From: Sphaerisporangium album
GTDB lineage: Bacteria; Actinomycetota; Actinomycetes; Streptosporangiales; Streptosporangiaceae
DNA length: 64,000 bases
Assembly: GCF_003323745.1 (NCBI RefSeq)
Contig: NZ_QOIL01000002.1
Location: 62,001 to 126,000 of the forward strand
Direction: 5' to 3'
Made by a program: the position numbers and the translations under genes
Shown here: positions 1-7,670 of the stretch, one piece after another
Position numbering within the stretch: the stretch's first letter is position 1
How the letters are laid out: every line of letters begins with the position of its first letter
Notes under the pieces: generated by a model
What the model saw: only the letters and a program-made list of their open reading frames with translations
What the model was told of the DNA's origin: nothing
Databases searched by the model: none

Positions 1-762
1 GCCTGGACCAGCGCGTTCTCCACACCCGGGACCGCTTCGCCGGCCGACGGACGGGGCGTCGCGCTCCTCACCGTGGGCGGCGACGGGAACGGGGCCGCGG
101 TGGACGGATACGGGCGGCTGGACGCGGCCGCGAGCGTGTCCGCCAACGGCGGCCCGGACGGCGTGACGCGCGACGGCGTGACGCGCGACGGCGCCTCGCG
201 CGGCGGGGTGGCACCAGACGGGGGCGACCACGGGCCGGCCGTCCACGACGGCACCGCGAATGACGGGGGAGCGAGCGACGGCCACGTGCCGGTCGGGCTG
301 GCCGCCGCGCGCCGGGCCATCCGGATCGCCGGCACCGACCCCGACGGGGTGCTGCCGCTCGCCTCCGCGCCGCACGTGGTCGAGCTGGCGCCCCAGATGA
401 ACCTCGCGATCGACAAGCACATGCCCTGGGGCGTCGGCGAGCCGCTGGGCAAGCTCCTTCCCGGCACCACGGTGACCCGCGTGGGCGAGGCAGAGGCGCG
501 GACGGTGCTGGAGGACGTCCTGCTCGGCGCGGCCGCCGACCGGCCGCTGGTCGTGGTCGTCCGCGACGCGCACCGTCACGCGTGGCAGACCGACGCGCTC
601 GTCCGCCTGCTGGACGCGCGGCCCGACGCGGTCGTGGTGGAGATGGGCCTGCCGGGGCGCACCGACCTCGGCGCGGTCCACATCGCCACGCACGGCGCCG
701 CCCGCGTCTGCGGCCAGGCCGCCGCCGAGGTCCTCACGGGGCTGCTCACCGTCGCGCCCTGA
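1..762 (+). CDS. Glycoside hydrolase family 3 (beta-N-acetylhexosaminidase type), C-terminal part; 5' end outside window
   Basis: The frame is open from base 1 to a TGA at 760-762, giving the last 253 residues of a larger protein. The C-terminal block with VVVVRDAHRHAWQ, then PDAVVVEMGLPG and ATHGAARVCG, resembles the C-terminal domain of actinobacterial GH3 sugar hydrolases; the catalytic barrel would lie upstream. Between about residues 52 and 95 is a Gly/Asp-rich insert built partly from a 15-bp tandem repeat (157-171, 172-186, degenerate 187-201), probably a slippage-prone linker. Family assignment rests on the C-terminal motif only; substrate is not determinable. A hairpin at 790-814 follows. 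Confidence 0.7.
   Translation, partial: AWTSAFSTPGTASPADGRGVALLTVGGDGNGAAVDGYGRLDAAASVSANGGPDGVTRDGVTRDGASRGGVAPDGGDHGPAVHDGTANDGGASDGHVPVGLAAARRAIRIAGTDPDGVLPLASAPHVVELAPQMNLAIDKHMPWGVGEPLGKLLPGTTVTRVGEAEARTVLEDVLLGAAADRPLVVVVRDAHRHAWQTDALVRLLDARPDAVVVEMGLPGRTDLGAVHIATHGAARVCGQAAAEVLTGLLTVAP
157..201 (+). repeat. 15-bp tandem repeat inside the glycoside hydrolase gene
   Basis: Two identical copies of a 15-mer beginning GACGGCGTGACGCGC and a third with three changes, in frame, encode DGVTR-DGVTR-DGASR in a disordered linker. The length is a multiple of three, so copy-number change would keep the frame. Confidence 0.85.
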
Positions 763-789
763 CGCCCGGCACCGCCGAAGTTCCCGTCC

Positions 790-814
790 CGGCGGCCCCG
801 ACGCGGGGCCGCCG
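790..814 (+). terminator. Hairpin terminator after the glycoside hydrolase
   Basis: Perfect 10-bp arms CGGCGGCCCC and GGGGCCGCCG around a 5-nt loop, 28 bp after the stop codon. There is no T-run, as is common in high-GC actinobacteria. Confidence 0.75.
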
Positions 815-903
815 ATGCCGGTTGGCGATAATCCCAGAAGTCCCAACATATATCGCCATTTCCAGGGAAAACTTCGGTGATCACGGCGGAAAAGGATCGG
901 TGA

Positions 904-1818
904 ATGAGCGGTATCTGTGAAGGGCGCGTCGTCGTGGTGACGGGCGGAGGCCGGGGCATCGGCCGGCAGCACGCCCTGGAGTTCGCCCGGCAGGGCGCGA
1001 AGGTCGTCGTCAACGACCTGGGGACCGACACGCGTGGCCGGGGACGCTCGGGAGGCCCGGCGCAGACGGTGGTCGAGGAGATCCGCGACCTCGGCGGGCA
1101 GGCGGTCGCCCACTGCGACGACGTCGCGGACTGGGACGGCGCGGGGCGGCTCGTGAAGACGGCCGTCAGCGCCTTCGGCCGGCTGGACGTCCTCGTCGGC
1201 AACGCGGGCTACGTGCGCGACCACATGATCGTCTCGATGACCGAGCAGGACTGGGACGACGTCATCCGGGTCCACCTCAAGGGGCACTTCCTGCCGCTGC
1301 GGCACGCCGCCGCGTACTGGCGCGAGCGCGCGAAGGCCGGGGAGCCCGTGGACGCGCGGGTCGTCACCACCACCTCCGGCGCGGGCCTGCTGGGCAGTGT
1401 CGGGCAGGCCAACTACGCCGCGGCCAAGGCCGGGATCGTCGCCCTCACCCACACGGCCGCCGCCGAGCTCGGGCGCTACGGCGTGACCGTGAACGCGGTC
1501 TCGCCGGCCGCGCGCACGCGCCTGACCGAGGAGTTCTTCGCCGACATGGTGGCCAGGCCCGAGACCGGCTTCGACATCATGGACCCGGCCAACGTGGCGC
1601 CGCTGGTCGTCTGGCTCGGCTCGGCCGAGTCCGCCGGGGTGACCGGGCGGGTGTTCGAGGTCGAGGGCGGCATGATCTCCATCGCCACCGGCTGGAGCCA
1701 CGGCCCCGGCGTGGACAAGGGCTCCCGCTGGGAGCTCCACGAGATCGGCGAGGCCGTGAACAAACTCCTGGCCGAGGCACCCCTTCCCGGCCCCGTGTAC
1801 GGCTTCGCCCAGTCGTAG
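904..1818 (+). CDS. Short-chain dehydrogenase/reductase (SDR), 304 aa
   Basis: Classical SDR, NAD(P)-dependent oxidoreductase. The cofactor motif TGGGRGIG is at residues 13-20, the structural NNAG motif is present as GNAG (99-102), and the catalytic Ser158, Tyr171 and Lys175 (YAAAK) are all visible. The start ATG follows AAAGGATC at a suitable distance. At 304 residues, with a 40-residue extension beyond the usual GG-I/T end, it resembles the large-subunit or hydroxyacyl-CoA dehydrogenase-like SDRs used in acyl-CoA or steroid chemistry, but the substrate cannot be read from sequence. It stands alone between two short intergenic regions. Confidence 0.85.
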   Translation: MSGICEGRVVVVTGGGRGIGRQHALEFARQGAKVVVNDLGTDTRGRGRSGGPAQTVVEEIRDLGGQAVAHCDDVADWDGAGRLVKTAVSAFGRLDVLVGNAGYVRDHMIVSMTEQDWDDVIRVHLKGHFLPLRHAAAYWRERAKAGEPVDARVVTTTSGAGLLGSVGQANYAAAKAGIVALTHTAAAELGRYGVTVNAVSPAARTRLTEEFFADMVARPETGFDIMDPANVAPLVVWLGSAESAGVTGRVFEVEGGMISIATGWSHGPGVDKGSRWELHEIGEAVNKLLAEAPLPGPVYGFAQS

Positions 1819-1837
1819 AGGCGTCCGTGCCCAGCGG

Positions 1838-1940
1838 TGTGAATGCGCCGCCCGGCCATGTGAATGCCAGTCCGGCGGTGTCAATGCGCGCCCAGACGGT
1901 TGTGCGCGCACGTCCGGCGCTGTGAAGCCGCGCACGGCGG
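1838..1940 (+). repeat. Degenerate ~21-bp direct repeats downstream of the SDR
   Basis: A core TGTGAATGC or close variant recurs at 1838, 1859, 1879, 1901 and 1921, with spacings of 21, 20, 22 and 20 bp. The spacing is close to two helical turns, which could suit a protein array, but the array begins only 20 bp past a stop codon and may simply be decayed tandem sequence. Confidence 0.6.
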
Positions 1941-1981
1941 TTCGACTCCGCGCCCGGGGGCGGGAGGCCGTGCGGGAGACG

Positions 1982-2012
1982 TTGACCATACTTCGCGAGG
2001 CGATGTATGGTC
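1982..2012 (+). promoter_or_regulatory. Promoter embedded in PadR-type inverted repeat (copy 1)
   Basis: A -35 TTGACC (1982-1987) and -10 TATGGT (2006-2011) are 18 bp apart. They lie within the dyad GACCATACTTCGC (1984-1996), spacer GAG, and its inverted partner (2000-2012; 12 of 13 positions pair). The same arrangement occurs at 4806-4836 in front of padR, so binding by that repressor would occlude RNA polymerase at both sites. The first ATG, at 2019, is 7 nt after the -10, so the transcript is probably leaderless. Confidence 0.8.
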
Positions 2013-2018
2013 GCCGGC

Positions 2019-2075
2019 ATGCCCGACGCCCCCGCACGGCACGCGGACGCCGTCGTCCCCGGCCATCCGGCCTGA
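2019..2075 (+). CDS. Possible 18-residue leader peptide ahead of the MBOAT gene
   Basis: An ATG exactly 7 nt after the predicted -10 opens an 18-codon reading frame (MPDAPARHADAVVPGHPA) that stops 10 bp before the MBOAT start at 2086. The MBOAT start itself has only a weak purine stretch upstream. A translated leader followed by reinitiation would explain how it is translated. No homologue is recognised, and the frame could be fortuitous. Confidence 0.3.
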   Translation: MPDAPARHADAVVPGHPA

Positions 2076-2085
2076 CGGCGGGCCG

Positions 2086-3546
2086 ATGTCCTTCGCCTCG
2101 CCACTGTTCCTCTGGTTCTTCATGCCGGCCACCCTGGCCGCGTACTGGCTCTCGCCCCGGCGCCTGCGCAACTGGATCGTCTCGGTGGCCAGCCTGGTCT
2201 TCTACACCTGGGGGGCAGGGGCGTACGCCGCCCTGCTGCTGTCGGCGATCCTGGTCAACTTCGCGGCGGGCATCGCGGTGGACTCCGCCCGACTGGCCGG
2301 CCGGACCCGGGCGCGCGCCACCGTGGCGGCCGCCGCGATCGTGTGGGACCTCGGCATCCTCGCCGTGTGGAAGTACGCCGGCTTCGCGAGCCGCCAGATC
2401 GACGCGCTGACGGCCACCCTCGGCCTCGGGCACAGCCCGATCGTGAGCCTCGCCCTGCCGATCGGGATCTCCTTCTTCACCTTCCACCACATCTCCTACG
2501 TGGTGGACGTGTACCGGCGCAGCAGGCCCGCGCAGCGCAGCCTGGTCGGGTTCGTCACCTATATCGCGATGTTCCCGCAGCTCGTCGCGGGGCCGATCGT
2601 CCGCTACCACGAGATCTCCGCCCAGCTCGCCGACACCGCGCGCGACCGGTTCGCCGACTTCGCCGCGGGCTTCCCCCGCTTCGCGCTGGGCCTGGCCAAG
2701 AAGGTGATCGTGGCGGACACCGTGGCCCCGGTCGCGGACGCCGCGTTCGCGTCCGGGCAGCCCAGTATGGCCACCGGCTGGATCGGCGCGCTCGCCTACA
2801 CCGTGCAGATCTACTTCGACTTCTCCGGCTACTCGGACATGGCGGTCGGCCTCGGCATGATGTTCGGGTTCCGGCTGCCGGAGAACTTCGCCCGTCCGTA
2901 CTCGGCCTTCTCCGTCACCGACTTCTGGAGGCGCTGGCACATCTCCCTGTCGCGCTGGTTCCGCGACTACGTGTACATCCCGCTCGGCGGCAACCGCCGC
3001 GGGACGCGGGCCACGTACCGCAACCTCGTGGTCATCTTCGTGCTGTGCGGCTTCTGGCACGGGGCGAACTGGACGTTCCTCTGCTGGGGCCTCTACCACG
3101 GTGGCCTGCTCGTGGCCGAGCGGCTGCTCGGCTGGGACCGGCCGCCCGGCGGCGTCCCGTCTCTGGTCCTGCGCCGCGCCGCGACCTTCCTGCTGGTGGT
3201 GGTCGGCTGGGTCGTGTTCCGGTCGGCCGACATGACACAGGCGTTCGGCATGCTCGGGGCGATGGCGGGCGCGCGGGGCGGCGAGCTGGATGAGTTCGTC
3301 CTGTTCGCCCTCGACCATCGGCGGACGCTCGTGCTCGTCCTCGCGGTCGGCGTGGTGCTGCTGCCCGCCTCGCCCGGCTTCGGGCGAATTCTGGAGCGCG
3401 GGGGCATCCTGGAACGCGGCCGGGGCCGGGCCGCGCGGTGGGCGGTGGGCGCGGCGCGGGCCTCGGTGACCTGGGTGGCCGCGCCGTACGCCGCCGTGCT
3501 GGTCGCCGCCGGGACGTTCAGCCCGTTCCTCTACTACCAGTTCTGA
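2086..3546 (+). CDS. MBOAT-family membrane O-acyltransferase (AlgI/PatA-like), 486 aa
   Basis: Multi-pass membrane enzyme that moves acetyl groups across the membrane for O-acetylation of an extracytoplasmic polymer. The start at 2086 gives MSFASPLFLWFF, the usual MBOAT beginning; the longer upstream frame has no family similarity. Diagnostic motifs are FWRRWHISLSRWF (His285) and GFWHGANWTF with the catalytic His325, almost the same position as in AlgI. About ten hydrophobic segments are visible. The next gene starts 3 bp after the stop and is AlgJ/AlgX-like, the normal partner. No polymer synthesis genes are in view, so the acceptor is unknown. Confidence 0.9.
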   Translation: MSFASPLFLWFFMPATLAAYWLSPRRLRNWIVSVASLVFYTWGAGAYAALLLSAILVNFAAGIAVDSARLAGRTRARATVAAAAIVWDLGILAVWKYAGFASRQIDALTATLGLGHSPIVSLALPIGISFFTFHHISYVVDVYRRSRPAQRSLVGFVTYIAMFPQLVAGPIVRYHEISAQLADTARDRFADFAAGFPRFALGLAKKVIVADTVAPVADAAFASGQPSMATGWIGALAYTVQIYFDFSGYSDMAVGLGMMFGFRLPENFARPYSAFSVTDFWRRWHISLSRWFRDYVYIPLGGNRRGTRATYRNLVVIFVLCGFWHGANWTFLCWGLYHGGLLVAERLLGWDRPPGGVPSLVLRRAATFLLVVVGWVVFRSADMTQAFGMLGAMAGARGGELDEFVLFALDHRRTLVLVLAVGVVLLPASPGFGRILERGGILERGRGRAARWAVGAARASVTWVAAPYAAVLVAAGTFSPFLYYQF

Positions 3547-3548
3547 TC

Positions 3549-4786
3549 ATGGAAACCACCTCGGAATCGCGTGGGCGTCCCTCGCCCCTGGGCCGCCGGG
3601 TCGCCGTGCTCGGCGCGAGCCTGTTCTTCTTCGGTCCCGCCCTGGCGTTCGCCGCCGGTGACCGGGCCACCGAGATCGAGAACCGCAGGCTGGCCGGTTT
3701 CCCCGCGCTGTCGCCCGCCGGGGACTTCCCGTCGCGGTTCGAGGCGTGGGCCGTCGACCACCTTCCGCTGCGCGGGCACGCCGTGCGGGCGCAGGCCATG
3801 CTGTCGGAGGAGCTGTTCGGCGAGCCGCCCTCGTACGCGGCGGGCAAGGCGCTGACCTATCCCCGGGTCGTCGAGGGGCGCGAGGGCTGGCTGTATTTCG
3901 GCGACGACGTGGCCGAGGCGTGCCGGCCGGTGGGGACGACGGCCGGCGTCCTCGCCCGGGTGCGGCGGCTGGGGGAGATCGTGCGCGCGTCCGGGCGGAG
4001 GTTCGTGTTCACCGTGGCCCCCGACAAGACCACGATTTATCCGGACAAACTGCCGGACAGGTTCCTGGGCGAGCGCTGCCTGGCCCGCCGCAAGGAGGAG
4101 TTCTGGAAGGCGCTGGACGCCGCGCGGGTTCCGGGCTACCTGGACCTGCGGGGCCCGTTGGAGCGGCTGCAACGCGCGACCGGCGAGCCCGCCTACTTCC
4201 GGACCGACAGTCACTGGAGCGAGCGCTCCGCCGCCCTGTACGGCGCCGAGCTGGCCCGGACGCTCCAGCCGGATCTGTCCCGGGGGACGCGGCTCGTCCC
4301 CCTCGGGTCCTATGTCCGGGAAGGGGATCTGGGCCGGCTGCTCGGCGCGTCCCGGTCCGAGACCACCGGCCACTGGGGGCTCGTCCGGACGGGGTGCGCG
4401 CGCTCGGGCACGACGACCGTGACGCGCCGACCGCCGTACGCGTCACCAACGCCACCTCCGGCGCCGCGCTGTTCGGGCCGGACACGCTGCTCATCGGGGA
4501 CTCGTTCACCCGGGAGTCGATGCCGTGGATCACGCCGTACTTCTCCGACCTGACCGTCCTGCGCAGCGACGCCCCCGCCAAGGCCGGTCCCGAGCGCGTC
4601 GGGCGGTACGTGCGCGACAGCGAGGTGGTGGTGTTCGAGATGGTCGAGCGCTACTGGGCGGGCGGCCACGGGGAGATGCTCACCGACGCCATGCTCACCG
4701 CTCTCGAAAGGGCGCTCCTGCCCGCGCGGCGGACGGGGGAGGCGCTGCCCGGCCGGGGCCCGCACCAGGGTGCCGGGAGGAGGTGA
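3549..4786 (+). pseudogene. AlgJ/AlgX-like SGNH acetyltransferase partner, split by a -1 frameshift
   Basis: The protein begins METTSESRG, has one hydrophobic anchor (about residues 16-34), and carries the D220-S-H-W segment typical of AlgJ/AlgX. Near 4391-4394 the frame breaks at a four-G run: adding one G restores a continuous protein through LVRTGVRALGHDDRD and on to the nucleophile motif GDSF (Ser codon 4502-4504), ending at 4786. As written, the first frame ends at 4553 and the catalytic Asp/His and Ser motifs are in different frames. It is either a recent inactivating deletion, a sequencing error in the homopolymer, or less likely programmed slippage. Confidence 0.75.
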
Positions 4787-4805
4787 GGCCCCGGCGTCCG
4801 CCGGG

Positions 4806-4836
4806 TTGACCATACTTCCGGGAGCGAAGTATGGTC
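4806..4836 (+). promoter_or_regulatory. padR promoter within inverted repeat (copy 2)
   Basis: TTGACC (4806-4811) and TATGGT (4830-4835) are 18 bp apart. Perfect 11-bp arms GACCATACTTC (4808-4818) and GAAGTATGGTC (4826-4836) flank a 7-bp spacer. The ATG at 4843 is 7 nt past the -10. It is the same promoter and operator design as at 1982-2012, which supports autoregulation by PadR and control of the MBOAT locus in trans. Confidence 0.85.
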
Positions 4837-4842
4837 TCGGCC

Positions 4843-5184
4843 ATGGCCACCGGATCATCCTCGGTGAGCGAGCCGACCTACTTCATCCTCGCCGCCCTTC
4901 TCGACGGCCCGCTGCACGGCCACGGCGTCATCAAGCGCGTCCTCGACCTGTCCGAGGGCCGCATCAAGCTCCCCGTCGGCACCCTGTACGGCGCGCTCGA
5001 CCGTCTGGCGGCGAACGGCCTGATCACCGTCGACCACGAGGAGGTCGTGGACGGCCGCCCCCGCCGCTACTTCCGCCTCACCGACGACGGCACCGGCCTG
5101 GTGCTCGCCGAGGCCCGCCGCATGCAGCACGCCGCCTCGATCGTCACGAACCGCGCCCAAACCCCGAAAGCCTCCCCGGCGTGA
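4843..5184 (+). CDS. PadR-family transcriptional regulator, 113 aa
   Basis: Winged-helix repressor. The motif run PTYFILAALLDGPLHGHGV, then LPVGTLYGALDRLAANGLI and GRPRRYFRLTDDG is characteristic of PadR. The ATG at 4843 is preferred over 4831 because 4831 lies inside the -10 hexamer. It is short, with a small C-terminal domain (PadR-s1 type). It heads an operon with two envelope proteins (4-bp GTGA overlaps). The inducer is unknown. Confidence 0.9.
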   Translation: MATGSSSVSEPTYFILAALLDGPLHGHGVIKRVLDLSEGRIKLPVGTLYGALDRLAANGLITVDHEEVVDGRPRRYFRLTDDGTGLVLAEARRMQHAASIVTNRAQTPKASPA

Positions 5185-6125
5185 GGAACTCCGCCGTCGT
5201 GACGGGACCGGAGCGGTGGTATCGGTGGCTTCTGTGGGCTTATCCCCGTGAGTACAGGGCCGCTCATGGGGAGGAGCTGATCGCCACGCTGCTGGAGGCG
5301 GGCGAGGGCGGTCGTGCCGTGCCGCAGGCGCGTGAGGCGCTGGCGCTGGTCGCCGGAGGGGCGCGGGCGCGTGCTCTCGGTGCCGGGCACGGGCCGGCGT
5401 GGGCGGACGGGGTTCACCTCGGGGTCACCGTCCTGGCGGTGCTCAATCTGGGGGTGCTCGTGCCGTACGCCGGGTCCGTCCCGGTGTGGACGGCCCTCGC
5501 GGCGGTGACCCTTTTCGCCGTCATGCGGGGATGGGTGCGCGTGGCGCTCGGGCTGGTGGCGCTCGTCGGCGGCAAGGTGGTCGCCGTGGTGCTGGGGCAT
5601 CCCTGGCTCGACCAGACCCTGCTGCCGGTCTTCTCCGACGGAGTGTGGAACGCGCCCGCGCTGTACTCCCGGGGAGGCCCGGTCGCCCCCATCGCCGCGT
5701 ACGCGCTGGCCTTCCTTGGCCTGGCGGCGCTCGCGTCCCGGCGCGGGCCGCTCAGGAGGCGTACCTGGCGGTGGTGGCTCGCCGTGCCGCTGACGGCGGG
5801 CGTCGACCCGGCCTCCTGGCTGACGGTCGAGTCCGGGTCGCCGCGCGCGGCCACGAGAGTCGGCCTGGAACTCGCGCTGCTGTGCCTGGCCGTCTGGGCC
5901 GGTCGCGTCGCGGCCGACCCGCGCTGGGCCCTGGCCGCGGCCCTCGCGCTGCTGCCCGCCGTGATCGCCTGCCTGGAAGGACTCGCCGTCCAGGGGGCCG
6001 CCTACGCGTCCTTCTATGGGTTCTCGTCCGGACGGCAGGAGTTGTCCCATCTGGGCATGCTCGTGCTGCTGACCGTCGCCGCGGCGGCCGTGCCCCTGCA
6101 CGTCCGGCGTCACGCGTTGCTGTGA
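5181..6125 (+). CDS. Integral membrane protein of the padR operon, 314 aa
   Basis: The GTG start overlaps the padR stop by 4 bp. The N-terminus (RWYRWLLWAYPREYRAAHGEELIATLLE) is the 'permease prefix' type of cytoplasmic segment often paired with PadR regulators. About seven hydrophobic stretches follow. No transporter or enzyme motif is recognised, so function is unknown. Coupling to padR suggests an envelope-stress or efflux-related role (inference). Confidence 0.75.
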   Translation: MRNSAVVTGPERWYRWLLWAYPREYRAAHGEELIATLLEAGEGGRAVPQAREALALVAGGARARALGAGHGPAWADGVHLGVTVLAVLNLGVLVPYAGSVPVWTALAAVTLFAVMRGWVRVALGLVALVGGKVVAVVLGHPWLDQTLLPVFSDGVWNAPALYSRGGPVAPIAAYALAFLGLAALASRRGPLRRRTWRWWLAVPLTAGVDPASWLTVESGSPRAATRVGLELALLCLAVWAGRVAADPRWALAAALALLPAVIACLEGLAVQGAAYASFYGFSSGRQELSHLGMLVLLTVAAAAVPLHVRRHALL

Positions 6126-7081
6126 CGCCGCCCCCGCGCCGCCCCACCGGCCCGCGTACGGTACGCGCCGCCGTACGGGCCGCGGCCGCCGTGCTGACCG
6201 CTCTCGCCGCGGTGGCGGCGGTGGACATGTGGGGGGTCGCCCAGGCACGCGGCGGTCCCCAGGAGCCCTTGCTCCGCGGACCCGCGCGGCTCGCTCAGGC
6301 GCGGGAGGAGATACGGACGGAGTGCATGAGGCGGCGCGGGTTCCGCTACGTGCCGTACCTCTCCGCGTACGTCACCCCCATCCGCCGGGACGCCGAGGAG
6401 GCGCGGGCACGGGACGCGGGCGAGTACCCGGCCATGCGCAGATTTCGTGAGAAATACGGGTTCGGGGTCTTCGCCCTCTACGCCTATCCCCGGGAGTTCG
6501 GGAACCCCGAGGTCGAGACCGACGCCCCGGTGAACCCGAACAACAAGATCACCATGTCGCTGTCCCGCACCCAGCTCGCCGCGTATTGGAAGGCCGGCGA
6601 CGCCTGCTACAGCCAGGCGGTCAAGATGACGACGGGCAAGGACGTCACGTCGTTCGCCGACCACATGTCCCGGGCCGAGGAGCGCGTCGACCGGCTCGTC
6701 GCGCGCGAGCTGGACGGCGACCGCCGCCTGGCCGCGCTCGGCGCCGACATGGCGCGCTGCCTGAGAAGGAAGGGGTATCCCGTCCGGTCCGCCACGCCGT
6801 CCGCGCTGGCCCGCCGGGGTCCGGAAGTCTTCCACGCTGAGGAGAAGGCGCTGGGGCGCGCGATGGCCCGCCCCGCCATCGAGGCCGGCGACCTGCCCGA
6901 CCACGACTACGCGCCGTCCCTGACCCCCGCCGACGCCACCCCGTACCTTACCCGCGAGATCAGGGCGGCCCTGGACGACCTCGAATGCGGCCGGCGGTTC
7001 TACCGGGCCTACGAACCGGGCCACACCGCGATCGTCCGGCGGGGGTACGTGGAGTACGGCCTGGACGAGTGGCTGTGGTGA
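6122..7081 (+). CDS. Secreted or membrane-anchored protein of unknown function, 319 aa
   Basis: The GTG start overlaps the preceding stop by 4 bp, so it is translationally coupled. An N-terminal basic stretch followed by AAVRAAAAVLTALAAVAAV looks like a signal peptide or anchor. The mature part is hydrophilic, with Cys residues in IRTECMRRRGF, AGDACYSQA, MARCLRRKGYP and LECGRRF, suggesting disulfides outside the cell. No known domain is recognised. Being third gene of the PadR operon, it probably acts with the membrane protein upstream. Confidence 0.7.
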   Translation: MTPPPRRPTGPRTVRAAVRAAAAVLTALAAVAAVDMWGVAQARGGPQEPLLRGPARLAQAREEIRTECMRRRGFRYVPYLSAYVTPIRRDAEEARARDAGEYPAMRRFREKYGFGVFALYAYPREFGNPEVETDAPVNPNNKITMSLSRTQLAAYWKAGDACYSQAVKMTTGKDVTSFADHMSRAEERVDRLVARELDGDRRLAALGADMARCLRRKGYPVRSATPSALARRGPEVFHAEEKALGRAMARPAIEAGDLPDHDYAPSLTPADATPYLTREIRAALDDLECGRRFYRAYEPGHTAIVRRGYVEYGLDEWLW

Positions 7082-7121
7082 CGACCGGCGGTGACCGCGC
7101 CGCCCGCTCGTGAGGACCCCC

Positions 7122-7141
7122 GGGACCCGTGAGCGGGTCCC
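7122..7141. terminator. Hairpin between convergent genes
   Basis: 8-bp arms GGGACCCG and CGGGTCCC with loop TGAG, between the convergent ends of the padR operon and the small secreted protein gene; it can serve both. Confidence 0.65.
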
Positions 7142-7171
7142 CCGTGCCCGTCAGCGGCCCGTCGGCGTCCA

Positions 7172-7594
7172 TCAAGAGAACGCGTAGCACTCCACTTCGG
7201 CGCGGCGGTAGGTCAGGCCGCCGGCCACGGACTGGTCCACGCACCGCTGCTGGCGCGGGCTGAGCGCCAGCGTGCCGCAGACGGTCACGCCCGAGTACGT
7301 CCGGCAGTCGAGGTTCGTGGCCGCCTCGCCGATCACGTACCTTCTCACGACCTCCGCCCGGCACTCCTGGCGGCGCCCGGCCGTCTCGGCGTATTCGCAC
7401 TGACGTTTCAGGATCCGGTACTGCTCCAGGCTGACGGACTGCCTGACCTCGGGAGTCGGCGGCCCACCGCCCGCGGCCACGCGCGACCCGGCGTACCGGG
7501 CCGTCACGGTCGGGACGGCGGAGGCGGCGGACGCGATGAACATGGCGAACAGGGCTGTGGTCGCGAAGGCGACACCCTTCGTGATCTTCCTCAT
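7172..7594 (-). CDS. Small secreted cysteine-rich protein, 140 aa
   Basis: A clear signal peptide (MRKITKGVAFATTALFAMFI, with ASA-V cleavage near residue 26) leads a mature part with six cysteines, consistent with three disulfides. A purine-rich ribosome site (AGGGGGG) precedes the ATG. There is no recognised domain. It is a single gene, convergent with the padR operon and upstream of the FAD oxidase on the same strand. Confidence 0.7.
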   Translation of the reverse strand: MRKITKGVAFATTALFAMFIASAASAVPTVTARYAGSRVAAGGGPPTPEVRQSVSLEQYRILKRQCEYAETAGRRQECRAEVVRRYVIGEAATNLDCRTYSGVTVCGTLALSPRQQRCVDQSVAGGLTYRRAEVECYAFS

Positions 7595-7670
7595 GGCGCC
7601 CCCCTGTCATGACTTTCGTACCCCCCGCACACATCCCCGAAGAACACCCGAGGTAAAGCGCGGCCCCCTC

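Noticed and set aside
1931..1960. tRNA T-loop-like sequence GGTTCGACTCC with a short stem
   Set aside because: No acceptor, D or anticodon arm upstream; the sequence aligns with the ~21-bp repeat array, so it is probably chance.
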